From Chordibacter forsetii (GTDB lineage Bacteria; Verrucomicrobiota; Verrucomicrobiia; Opitutales; Seribacteraceae), in the NCBI RefSeq assembly GCF_964187505.1, contig NZ_CAXLML010000082.1, positions 1 through 26,165 on the forward strand: a stretch of 26,165 nt of DNA. Direction: 5' to 3'. Numbering within the stretch: the first letter of the stretch is position 1; each line of letters begins with the position of its first letter. The notes beneath the pieces are model-generated. The model did not search any database. It was not told the DNA's origin and saw only the letters and a program-made list of their open reading frames with translations. Below, in pieces: positions 1-7,254 of this stretch. Both the position numbers and the translations under genes were made by a program.

Positions 1-548
1 TTGCTTTCTTTATACTCTGCAATGATTACTTGCTTTTCTTCAGTACTTGCATTTTTGAGATCTTCACGAAGAGCTTTTCTTGAACTCTTCATTTCTTCAC
101 GCTTTTCTTTTAGGGCTACAACTTTAGATTTCAGTTCATCAGACATACTAAGTTGTGGGCGCTCTTGACGGTGTGGGCGTGCTTCTTTGATCTCTCCACG
201 AATGGACTCGTAGGATTCCTGGACCTCATCAAAACGGTCTTGATTTGCTTGCTTAAAGGCTTGGGTTGCTTCTTTGATTTCTTCTTTAGTTGCACCCTCT
301 CCAAGTTTGGAAATGTTTTCCTTGAGTTCGGCACGCAGGGCTTCCTTCTTTCCTTTTAATTCACCAAGTTGATCTTTAGCTTCATCGGAAAGTTCTGGTC
401 TATCTTTTCTTACGATATCTCCTGAACTAACTTTTTCTTTTATGGCTTTCGCAACGATTAACTTAGCTAGTCTGGGACGTTCTTGCCCAAAACTAACGCT
501 AAACGCTAGAATACTGGTTAGAATGATTGTGAGTGTTGTTTTTTTCAT
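1..548 (-). CDS. Exported charged coiled-coil protein with internal duplication (C-terminus cut by window edge)
   Basis: Reading the minus strand from the ATG at 546-548 gives about 182 codons without a stop to the window edge, so the C-terminus is missing. The start MKKTTLTIILTSILAFSVSFG is a clear signal peptide, predicted to be cleaved near 'SFGQE'. The rest is rich in K, E and R, almost free of aromatic residues, and predicted helical. Two segments of about 55 residues resemble each other: one begins 'RPELSDEAKDQL' and the other 'RPQLSMSDELKSK', and each continues with 'ALREDL/ALRAEL'-type charged helices. Short exported K/E-rich proteins with LS(D/E)EQ-like helices recall periplasmic Spy/CpxP-type proteins, but I cannot assign it to that family. 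No function is claimed. The 288 bases upstream are AT-rich and hold no other gene that I can see. Confidence 0.8.
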   Translation of the reverse strand, partial: MKKTTLTIILTSILAFSVSFGQERPRLAKLIVAKAIKEKVSSGDIVRKDRPELSDEAKDQLGELKGKKEALRAELKENISKLGEGATKEEIKEATQAFKQANQDRFDEVQESYESIRGEIKEARPHRQERPQLSMSDELKSKVVALKEKREEMKSSRKALREDLKNASTEEKQVIIAEYKES

Positions 549-836
549 AATTTTGACTGGTTAGTGATTAATAATACCGGACTTTTTCATTTTCTATGCC
601 ATATCTTTATTATCTCGTAAGTGGCTTATGGGTAGTTATTAGTGTAATTTAATAATAATTAATTATCCTCACTTTGTGATGTATTTGGGGAATATTTACG
701 CATGAATTATTAAATTTATGGGTAATATTTCTCGACGAACACAGTGGTCAGCTTATTTTTTCAAACGGCCTTCAAATATTCTCTAGAAATTGAAGGTAAG
801 TGGACGGTGGTACTGTTGTTTATCCCTGGCTGGTAA

Positions 837-2093
837 ATGCGTATTTTTATGAACCTGAGAATTTTCTTTTCCTATGGTTTAACCCGATTCATGCTAGACG
901 GTGTGGACAGGAATTTAATCTATCTTTTACTATGTTTTTCTTTCTCGTTTGGCTTAAAAGCCAAAACAACTTCTTTGGGCGAAGTTCCGCAATGGTCAGA
1001 CCTGGATATTTTTCAGGAGTCCATAACCCGTAGTGAATTTATTCATTTTTTAAACACCGTTTATTGCCCACGACCGGAGTGGTGGTCTGCTTGGATTAGT
1101 ATCGAGGAGGATAAAGTAAGTATACGAAAATTCCCACAACAGGACGAGTGGTACGATTTGTATTTTAAGAAAGATGAAAAAACACCCAGTTCGTCCACCA
1201 AGGCAAAATCGATTTCCACAAACCTGCGTGGCTTAATTATCGCCCTGGACCCCGGGCATATTGGTGGAGCCTGGTCTGCGATGGAAAAAAGGCATTTTTC
1301 ACTGAATGATGACCAACCGGTGAAAGAAGGCGACCTTGCCCTGGCAGTGGCCAAAAATTTAGTTCCTGCTCTCAAGCAGTTGGGAGCCATCCCTGTGCTC
1401 GTCCGTAAAAAAGCCGAACCTGTTACCCAGAACCGACCGGATCATTTTCACGAAGATGCAAAGCAGTGGGCACAAACAGTGCTGGGCGAAGACTACAATA
1501 ATACGGAGAAAAAAAATATCCTCGTTCGGGAACGCCAGGAATTGCTTTTTTACCGGGTGGATGAAATCAGGGCACGTGCAGATTTAATCAATCATTCAAT
1601 CAAGCCGGATTTGGTGATCTCCATTCATTTTAATGCCGCCGCCTGGCCGGATTCGGAAAAAAGAGAACTGGTGGATCGGAATGACCACCATATTCTGGTC
1701 AATGGATGTTACATGGGTGGCGAACTCGCCTATGATGATCAGAGGTTTGAACTTATCTGGCGCTTGCTCAATCGATGGTCTGTTATTGAGCAGGGCTTGG
1801 CGGAAGCCCTTTCGCATTCCTTTTCTCAAGTCACCGGCATGCCGACCTTTTCTTACAAGGGACCCAATGCTCTGAAAATTGGAGAAGTTCCCGGAGTGTG
1901 GGCCCGTAACCTATTGGCTAACCGAATATATCGTTGCCCGGTCGTATTTCTTGAACCTTACATTGCCAATTCCTCCTCCGTTTATCCACGTGTTCAAAAA
2001 TGGATCAAGAAAGGAGAGGATGATACTTCTGGTTTGGTCTCGGAGTATACCGAGGCGGTTCTGTTGGGTTTACAAAATTGGTCGGCTGAATAA
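837..2093 (+). CDS. N-acetylmuramoyl-L-alanine amidase (Amidase_3-like), exported
   Basis: This is a likely zinc-dependent peptidoglycan amidase that cleaves the bond between muramic acid and the stem peptide. The expected metal and catalytic elements of the AmiC/CwlV fold are visible in order: 'ALDPGHIGG' (His141), 'KEGDLALAVAKNL' (Glu164), 'VISIHFNA' (His264) and 'VVFLEPYIAN' (Glu373). The 418 residues are longer than a bare amidase domain. About 130 residues of unassigned sequence precede the domain, and an insertion of roughly 60 residues ('RPDHFHEDAKQW' onward) lies between the second and third motifs. The start is uncertain: no ribosome binding site is seen, and Met19 would place a typical signal peptide ('NLIYLLLCFSFSFGLKA') right at the N-terminus. 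The gene converges on the minus-strand gene ending at 2108, with a 14-base gap. Confidence 0.8.
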   Translation: MRIFMNLRIFFSYGLTRFMLDGVDRNLIYLLLCFSFSFGLKAKTTSLGEVPQWSDLDIFQESITRSEFIHFLNTVYCPRPEWWSAWISIEEDKVSIRKFPQQDEWYDLYFKKDEKTPSSSTKAKSISTNLRGLIIALDPGHIGGAWSAMEKRHFSLNDDQPVKEGDLALAVAKNLVPALKQLGAIPVLVRKKAEPVTQNRPDHFHEDAKQWAQTVLGEDYNNTEKKNILVRERQELLFYRVDEIRARADLINHSIKPDLVISIHFNAAAWPDSEKRELVDRNDHHILVNGCYMGGELAYDDQRFELIWRLLNRWSVIEQGLAEALSHSFSQVTGMPTFSYKGPNALKIGEVPGVWARNLLANRIYRCPVVFLEPYIANSSSVYPRVQKWIKKGEDDTSGLVSEYTEAVLLGLQNWSAE

Positions 2094-2107
2094 ACGGATA
2101 AGGAGTA

Positions 2108-2620
2108 TTATTTTCCCAAGGTTTGTTTGATCATTTCTATGACCGATTGATCATAAGCCTTCACTGTCTTGGTAGGCCCGACAAGTTTTAGAAAAATCGA
2201 TCCCTGCCTGCCCTCTACAATAGATCCAAGAAGAGAGTGGCCCGGTTTGGGCGTTTTTGGACCAAATGGCGAACCGCTGAGAAAAGTTCCGGTAGCCCGG
2301 GCATAGGTTACCTTAACTTCGTTGACGATTTCTTCTTTAATGTCCTGGTCCTGCATGTCTTTAAATTGTTTCATCCAACGGTCGATATTTGCCCGCACTC
2401 CGCCTCCGCCACTCGGACCAAAGTAAAAGAAGACGAGTTGGGCGGTCTTTCCATCCTCACTGGTAAGATCGAATTGTGCTTTGCGCATGGGTGAGGTCGG
2501 TTCGCTTTGCTTCCAGTCATCCGGAGCCACAAACTGATACCCAGCGATTTCAACGACATTTGCCCAAATGCAAATTGGGGTGAGGCAAAAGATTAAAAGA
2601 AGAGATTGTAATCGTTTCAT
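2108..2620 (-). CDS. Small exported protein of unknown function
   Basis: I do not recognise this 170-residue protein. Its first 20 residues (MKRLQSLLLIFCLTPICIWA) form a good signal peptide with an 'IWA' cleavage site. The mature part begins 'NVVEIAGYQFVAPDDWKQ', the kind of opening found in bacterial proteins annotated only as 'probable secreted', where a hydrophobic beta strand precedes a P-x-x-W motif. A glycine run 'GPSGGGGVRANIDRW' is followed by acidic and beta-rich sequence, and the C-terminus ends in an amphipathic helix ('SVIEMIKQTLGK'). No cysteine remains in the mature part. It lies 56 bases downstream of the methyltransferase-like gene on the same strand, so the two may be cotranscribed. 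A role in the envelope is inference from the signal peptide only. Confidence 0.75.
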   Translation of the reverse strand: MKRLQSLLLIFCLTPICIWANVVEIAGYQFVAPDDWKQSEPTSPMRKAQFDLTSEDGKTAQLVFFYFGPSGGGGVRANIDRWMKQFKDMQDQDIKEEIVNEVKVTYARATGTFLSGSPFGPKTPKPGHSLLGSIVEGRQGSIFLKLVGPTKTVKAYDQSVIEMIKQTLGK

Positions 2621-2676
2621 TATTGATACTTTGGTTAATTTGCCATCAAGGGATCAGGTTTTTTAGTTGAAGTTGA

Positions 2677-3414
2677 CTAGGGCTTGCGAAACACCATGAA
2701 GTGTTGCTGAGGTAAATCCTCTGATGTTTTTTCCCATTCCAATCCGAGAGATGAGATTTCTTTGATCGCCTGTTTCTGGGACATTTTGTGGAGCTTTTTA
2801 ATAGGAATACCGGGGTCCTCCAACCGGTACTCGATTAAAACAAGTTTTCCTCCAGGTTTAAGGATTTTAAAGATTGAATCTCCCATTTCTTTAGGGTGAG
2901 AAAATTCGTGGTAAGCATCTACGATCAAAACACAGTCTGCAGAGTTTTCTTCCAGTTTTATATCGGTGATTGTACTTTGAATAGGTTCGACGTTATTCGC
3001 CTTGTATTTCTTCATTTTCGAACGAATGATCCCGATCATTTGCGGGGAGATATCCACCGCGTATACCTTTCCCTGAGGCACAAGGGGAGCGATGCGGAAA
3101 CTGAAGTATCCGGATCCCGCACCTAAATCAACCACCTTGTCAGTTGGGCTAAGAGAAAGGTTTTTGACCAATAAATCGGTTCGTTCCTGCTGCTCTCTTT
3201 CAGGTCTCTCCAACCAGCCCGCACCCAAATGTCCCATCACTTTTGAAATTTCCCTTCCCATATAAAATTTACCAATTCCATCACGGGTTGCTTGCCTGAT
3301 AACATAAGGGCTATTCTTATCTTTACTAATCTCTTCTGCCCTGAGCATACAAAGAAAATTAGAATTGAGTAGGGCGAGAAAACAGACAAGAGGGGGCAAG
3401 GGTCTTAGGTTCAT
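2677..3414 (-). CDS. Class I SAM-dependent methyltransferase fold protein with apparent signal peptide
   Basis: The 245 residues contain a standard Rossmann-type methyltransferase core. Motif I is 'VVDLGAGSGYF' (residues 94-104), the acidic end of strand 2 is 'AVDIS' (Asp121), and motif IV-like 'IVDAYHEFSHP' spans 164-174. 'KPGGKLVLIEYR' (187-198) is the post-motif strand. The substrate cannot be inferred. The N-terminus (residues 1-26, 'PLVCFLALLNSNFLCMLRA') reads as a signal peptide or membrane anchor, which is odd for an enzyme whose cosubstrate is cytoplasmic. No internal Met lies at a convenient place to avoid it except Met52, which sits inside conserved-looking sequence. The gene is divergent from ispH across an 84-base gap and precedes the small exported protein at 2108-2620. 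Confidence 0.85.
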   Translation of the reverse strand: MNLRPLPPLVCFLALLNSNFLCMLRAEEISKDKNSPYVIRQATRDGIGKFYMGREISKVMGHLGAGWLERPEREQQERTDLLVKNLSLSPTDKVVDLGAGSGYFSFRIAPLVPQGKVYAVDISPQMIGIIRSKMKKYKANNVEPIQSTITDIKLEENSADCVLIVDAYHEFSHPKEMGDSIFKILKPGGKLVLIEYRLEDPGIPIKKLHKMSQKQAIKEISSLGLEWEKTSEDLPQQHFMVFRKP

Positions 3415-3498
3415 ACAAAATTTATTGAAGGTGCATGGCTGAAATGCAAATCAATATTGAACCAGTCCGTGGAGTCGGGTAGGGTTGATTAAATATAT

Positions 3499-4368
3499 AT
3501 GAAAGTCATTCGAGCCAAAAGCGCCGGTTTTTGTTGGGGAGTTGAGCGAGCGATTCAAATCGCTCGTGAGGAAGCCCAAGGGGGAGCGCGTCGGGTCTAT
3601 ACCGATGGTCCTTTAATTCATAACAAACAGATGATGGAAGCTCTGAGCAAAGAGGATGTTCAGGAAGTGGGTGACTATCAAAGCAGCCAGGCTCTCGACC
3701 TCGAACAATCTGCGGACAAGGAATCCGTAGTTGTGGTTCGGGCCCATGGGATTTCTCCCCAACGCCGGGAATACCTTAAAGGATTGGGCCTGCCTTTTCG
3801 CGATGGTACCTGTCCGGATGTTGGAATCATCGCTGGTAAAGTAAAGAGCCATGCAGAGCGGGGATTTGATGTGGTCATCTTTGGAGACCCAAAGCATCCG
3901 GAAGTGATTGGTTTGTTAGGCTACTCCAAGGGGCGTGGACATGTGGTAAATACCCTGGAGGATCTTGAGGAATTGCCCAATTTCAAGGGCGAGGTGGCCA
4001 TGGTTTCACAATCCACCATGTTTACTCACGAATTTAAAAAACTTACCAGTAAACTTGCTGAAAGTTATCCTCAGCTCGTGGTCTTTGACACCATTTGCGG
4101 GGCGACTAAGGAAAGACAGTCCGATCTGGTTGCTTTATTTAAGGAAGGTGCAGAGGCCATTGTGGTGATCGGGGGCAAACACTCCGCAAATACCCTCAAA
4201 CTTGCCAAGCTTGCATCCTCCCACAAGCGACCAACCTTTCATGTGGAAACTGCAGACGACATCATTCCTGCCGAAGTAAGCAAATTTGCCACTGTTGGAG
4301 TGACTGCCGGTGCATCGACTCCTGAATTTATCATTCGTTCGGTTTGCGAACGATTGGAAGCCATTTGA
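3499..4368 (+). CDS. ispH: 4-hydroxy-3-methylbut-2-enyl diphosphate reductase
   Basis: IspH (LytB) carries out the last step of the MEP isoprenoid pathway, reducing HMBPP to IPP and DMAPP with a [4Fe-4S] cluster. All three cluster cysteines are present: Cys12 in 'AGFCWGVERA', Cys105 in 'DGTCPDV' and Cys200 in 'DTICGATKERQ'. Substrate-binding residues also match: His41, His83 ('RAHGI'), His133 and Glu135 ('PKHPEV'), Thr173 ('QSTMF'), and Ser229 with Asn231 ('KHSANT'). The 289 residues are slightly shorter than the usual ~310, with a compact C-terminus. The start is set by the family N-terminus (MKVIRAKSAGFC); the upstream sequence is AT-rich ('TTAAATATAT') without a Shine-Dalgarno motif. purB follows after 18 bases, so the two are probably cotranscribed. 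Confidence 0.97.
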   Translation: MKVIRAKSAGFCWGVERAIQIAREEAQGGARRVYTDGPLIHNKQMMEALSKEDVQEVGDYQSSQALDLEQSADKESVVVVRAHGISPQRREYLKGLGLPFRDGTCPDVGIIAGKVKSHAERGFDVVIFGDPKHPEVIGLLGYSKGRGHVVNTLEDLEELPNFKGEVAMVSQSTMFTHEFKKLTSKLAESYPQLVVFDTICGATKERQSDLVALFKEGAEAIVVIGGKHSANTLKLAKLASSHKRPTFHVETADDIIPAEVSKFATVGVTAGASTPEFIIRSVCERLEAI

Positions 4369-4386
4369 TCATTACCCTAAATTAAT

Positions 4387-5811
4387 ATGAAGGAATTTGT
4401 CCCCAATGTATTGGCGGAGCGCTACGCTTGCCCCGCAATGACTCAACTATGGTCCGCATCCGGAAAGGTTGTACTGGAGCGCGAATTCTGGATCGCAGTT
4501 ATGCGGGCTCAGCAGGAACTCGGTGTGGAAATCGGGGACGATTCGATAGAAGCTTCAGAAAAAGTAAAACGCCAAGTGGATTTGGAATCGATTCGCAAGC
4601 GTGAGGAAGTAACCAAGCACGATGTCAAAGCAAGGTTGGAGGAATTTGCGGAACTTTCTGGTCATCAACATGCCCACAAGGGTATGACCAGTCGGGATCT
4701 TACCGAAAATGTCGAGCAATTACAGATTCATCGCAGCCTGAGTATCCTGCTCGAGAAAGCGATTGCCTCGCTTCTTGCTCTCTCCAAACGTGCTCAGGAA
4801 CATCGCGATGTCTGCCTGACAGCCCGTTCTCACAACGTACCTGCTCAATTGACCACCCTTGGCAAGCGCCTTGCCAACTGGGGGGAAGAACTTTCCCGCT
4901 CTGTGGAGGATCTTTCCCGCCTCTGTGCCACTTATCCATACAGAGGATTAAAAGGGGCAGTGGGTACCCGCCTCGACCAGATTACCCTGCTTGGAAGTGA
5001 GGATAAGGCAGCCGAGTTGGATCGCAGCCTCATGGAGCATCTCGCAGCCACTGCAAATTGGGAAAATGTGGGACAGGTCTATCCAAGAAGCCTTGATTTT
5101 GAAGTGGTATCCCTGCTCGTACGCCTGGCTGCCGCACCGGCAAATTTTGCCACAACTTTACGAATCATGGCGGGGCATGAATTGCTTGGCGAAGGATTTG
5201 CCAAGGGGCAAACTGGTTCCTCGGCCATGCCACATAAGATGAATAGTCGAAGTTGCGAGCGTATTAATGGTTTTCATTCTCTGCTCAATGGATACCTAAA
5301 CATGGTAGCCAATTTATCGGGGGATCAATGGAACGAGGGAGATGTTTCCTGCTCAGTTGTGCGCCGGGTTGCCTTGCCGGATGCCTTTTTTGCTCTCGAT
5401 GGATTGTTTGATACCTTTTTGACCGTGCTTGATCAGATGGAAGTATTTCCTGCGGTCATAGAGGCGGAAAAGGACAGATACTTGCCCTTCCTTCTTACCA
5501 CCACCATAATGATGGAGTCCGTTAAGGGCGGTGCCGGCCGCGAAGACGCCCACGCGGCCATTAAGGAACACGCTGTTTCCACGGTTCGCGATTTGCGGGA
5601 GGGGAAAATTAGCCGTAATGATTTAATTGATCGACTATCCAAAGATTCACGGGTTGGGATGAAAAAGCAGGAGCTTGAAAAAATCCTGTCTGAAGGAGAA
5701 GGGCGTATCGGAGCAGCGGGGGAACAGGTCGATCAGTTTGTAAAGCGGGCCCAAAAGTGGGGTGATAAATATCCCGAGGCCAAGCAGTATTCTCCTCAGT
5801 CTATTCTCTAG
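4387..5811 (+). CDS. purB: Adenylosuccinate lyase
   Basis: PurB releases fumarate from SAICAR and from adenylosuccinate in purine synthesis. This 474-residue protein belongs to the fumarase/aspartase superfamily. It shows 'KGMTSRDLTEN' (98-108), 'ARSHNVPAQLTT' with the likely catalytic His149, and the flexible-loop signature 'GSSAMPHKMNSRSCERI' (277-293). The 'KMNSRSCER' form of the signature, instead of the more common 'KRNP', together with the length, matches the longer PurB group also known from actinobacteria; this is recollection of the family, not a search. The start MKEFVPNVLAERYA fits the family. It sits 18 bases after ispH, and a hairpin consistent with a terminator begins 9 bases after its stop. 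Confidence 0.96.
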   Translation: MKEFVPNVLAERYACPAMTQLWSASGKVVLEREFWIAVMRAQQELGVEIGDDSIEASEKVKRQVDLESIRKREEVTKHDVKARLEEFAELSGHQHAHKGMTSRDLTENVEQLQIHRSLSILLEKAIASLLALSKRAQEHRDVCLTARSHNVPAQLTTLGKRLANWGEELSRSVEDLSRLCATYPYRGLKGAVGTRLDQITLLGSEDKAAELDRSLMEHLAATANWENVGQVYPRSLDFEVVSLLVRLAAAPANFATTLRIMAGHELLGEGFAKGQTGSSAMPHKMNSRSCERINGFHSLLNGYLNMVANLSGDQWNEGDVSCSVVRRVALPDAFFALDGLFDTFLTVLDQMEVFPAVIEAEKDRYLPFLLTTTIMMESVKGGAGREDAHAAIKEHAVSTVRDLREGKISRNDLIDRLSKDSRVGMKKQELEKILSEGEGRIGAAGEQVDQFVKRAQKWGDKYPEAKQYSPQSIL

Positions 5812-5819
5812 TTACTGCT

Positions 5820-5847
5820 ATGGGATGAGTGTAGCATCCCGTTTCTT
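5820..5847 (+). terminator. Probable rho-independent terminator after purB
   Basis: An 8-bp stem (ATGGGATG with CATCCCGT, one G-U pair) with a 7-base loop begins 9 bases after the purB stop and is followed by the T-rich 'TTCTT'. The tail is short, so termination may be partial, leaving some read-through to the phosphofructokinase gene. Confidence 0.5.
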
Positions 5848-5917
5848 GGATTTTGCGATTGCCAACAGGGGGGGGCAAGGTGCATTCCTTTTAGCTAACT
5901 TTCATAAAATATAACTC

Positions 5918-7186
5918 ATGGCTGAAGAACTAATTGGAAATTGCTTGGTCGCTCAATCGGGCGGGCCGACTGCCGTCATTAACGCCAGTGTCGCCGGGGT
6001 AATCTCGGAAGCGCTTAACCAAGAATGCATCGAAGAAATTTACGGTGGAATGAATGGTGTATTGGGCATTCTTAAGGAAGACTTGATTGATCTTGCTGAG
6101 GAATCCCAGCAGAATATTCGTGGATTGCGCTATACCCCTGCATCCGCACTTGGAACATGCCGATTCAAGCTCAAACGAGATCAGGAATACGAACGTATTC
6201 TTGAAGTGTTCGAGGCTCATAATATTCGCTACTTCTTTTATTGCGGAGGAAATGACTCCCAGGATACTGCAGATAAGATTTCAAAACTTGCTCAGAGCAA
6301 GGGATATGAGCTTCGCGTCATTGGTGTGCCAAAGACCATTGATAACGACCTCGTAACCACTGACCACTGTCCCGGTTATGGAAGTGTGGTTAAATACTTG
6401 TGCACCGTGGTTAAAGAATCCGCTCTCGATCACGAAGCCATGGGGCAACACGATCTTGTTTCGATCATTGAAGTGATGGGCCGAAATGCGGGTTGGATTG
6501 CTGCCGGAGCCACCCTCGCTAAAAGCAAGGAAAACCCCAACGATGCTCCTCATCTCATCTACCTACCCGAATTACCTTTTTCCAAGGAGAATTTCATCGA
6601 TGATGTACAATCCGTGCTTAAAAAGAATAAATATTGCATGGTGATTGTAGGCGAAGGACTTGTTGATAAGGATGGAAATTATGTTGCCAACTCGGCAACT
6701 GGACAGGACGCCTTTGGACACCAGCAACTTGGTGGAGTTGGAGATTTTCTTGCCAACTTGGTCGAGCAAAACCTTGCTGTGAAAGCACGCTCATCAAAAT
6801 TGGGTATTGGACAACGGGCTGCCGCTCATTGCTCTTCCCAAACTGATAACGACGAATCTTTCATGGCCGGCCAGGCAGCTGTAAAAGCCGCGATGGAAGG
6901 AGAGACCGACAAGATGGTCATCTTGGTTCGTGGAGAAGAAGAGGCATATACCTGTGAAACCGGACTTACTCCTTTGTCCGAGATTGCCAATGGGGTGAAA
7001 GAAATTCCCTCCGACTGGATTTCTGAGGACGGGGTAAGCATGACTGCCAAGTTTATCAAATATGCCCAGCCTTTAATTATGGGTGAAGTCGAAGTCCCCC
7101 ATGAGAATGGAGTTCCTGCCTATGTTCGTTTATCGAAGAGACGGGTGCGTAAGGTGTTGGACTCTTTCACCTTTGAACAATCTTAA
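5918..7186 (+). CDS. pfp: Diphosphate (PPi)-type 6-phosphofructokinase
   Basis: This enzyme interconverts fructose-6-phosphate and fructose-1,6-bisphosphate. Family landmarks are 'SGGPTAVINAS' (14-24), 'CGGNDSQDTADK' (109-120), 'PKTIDNDL' (138-145) with the catalytic aspartates, and 'MGRNAGWIAA' (187-196). Two positions point to PPi rather than ATP as phosphoryl donor: an Asp (Asp113) where ATP enzymes have the second Gly of GGDGS, and Lys139 in 'PKTIDND' where ATP enzymes have Gly. Both are established diagnostic sites. The 422 residues fit the longer PPi/atypical clade. No Shine-Dalgarno is visible before the ATG; the leader is 'ATAAAATATAACTC'. The gene ends at a strong terminator. PPi specificity is inference from these residues, and the direction in vivo could be either glycolytic or gluconeogenic. 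Confidence 0.93.
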   Translation: MAEELIGNCLVAQSGGPTAVINASVAGVISEALNQECIEEIYGGMNGVLGILKEDLIDLAEESQQNIRGLRYTPASALGTCRFKLKRDQEYERILEVFEAHNIRYFFYCGGNDSQDTADKISKLAQSKGYELRVIGVPKTIDNDLVTTDHCPGYGSVVKYLCTVVKESALDHEAMGQHDLVSIIEVMGRNAGWIAAGATLAKSKENPNDAPHLIYLPELPFSKENFIDDVQSVLKKNKYCMVIVGEGLVDKDGNYVANSATGQDAFGHQQLGGVGDFLANLVEQNLAVKARSSKLGIGQRAAAHCSSQTDNDESFMAGQAAVKAAMEGETDKMVILVRGEEEAYTCETGLTPLSEIANGVKEIPSDWISEDGVSMTAKFIKYAQPLIMGEVEVPHENGVPAYVRLSKRRVRKVLDSFTFEQS

Positions 7187-7223
7187 CTTTTTAACGGTTT
7201 AAAAAAACCTCTAAAAATTTTGG

Positions 7224-7254
7224 AGCTCCCCGTCGTTAGGCGGGGAGCTTTTTT
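7224..7254 (+). terminator. Strong intrinsic terminator after the phosphofructokinase gene
   Basis: A perfect 9-bp GC-rich stem (AGCTCCCCG with CGGGGAGCT) closes an 8-base loop and runs straight into six T residues. It ends 68 bases after the pfp stop. The T-tract overlaps the stop codon (7253-7255) of the gene converging from the other strand. On that strand the stem is followed by 'CCAAAATTTTT', so it may work in both directions, more weakly for the minus strand. Confidence 0.9.

Noticed and set aside
5859..5878. TTGCC/GGCAA hairpin around an 8-G run before pfp as a regulatory element
   Set aside because: The loop consists mainly of the G run and the stem is only 5 bases; it is easily explained by chance.
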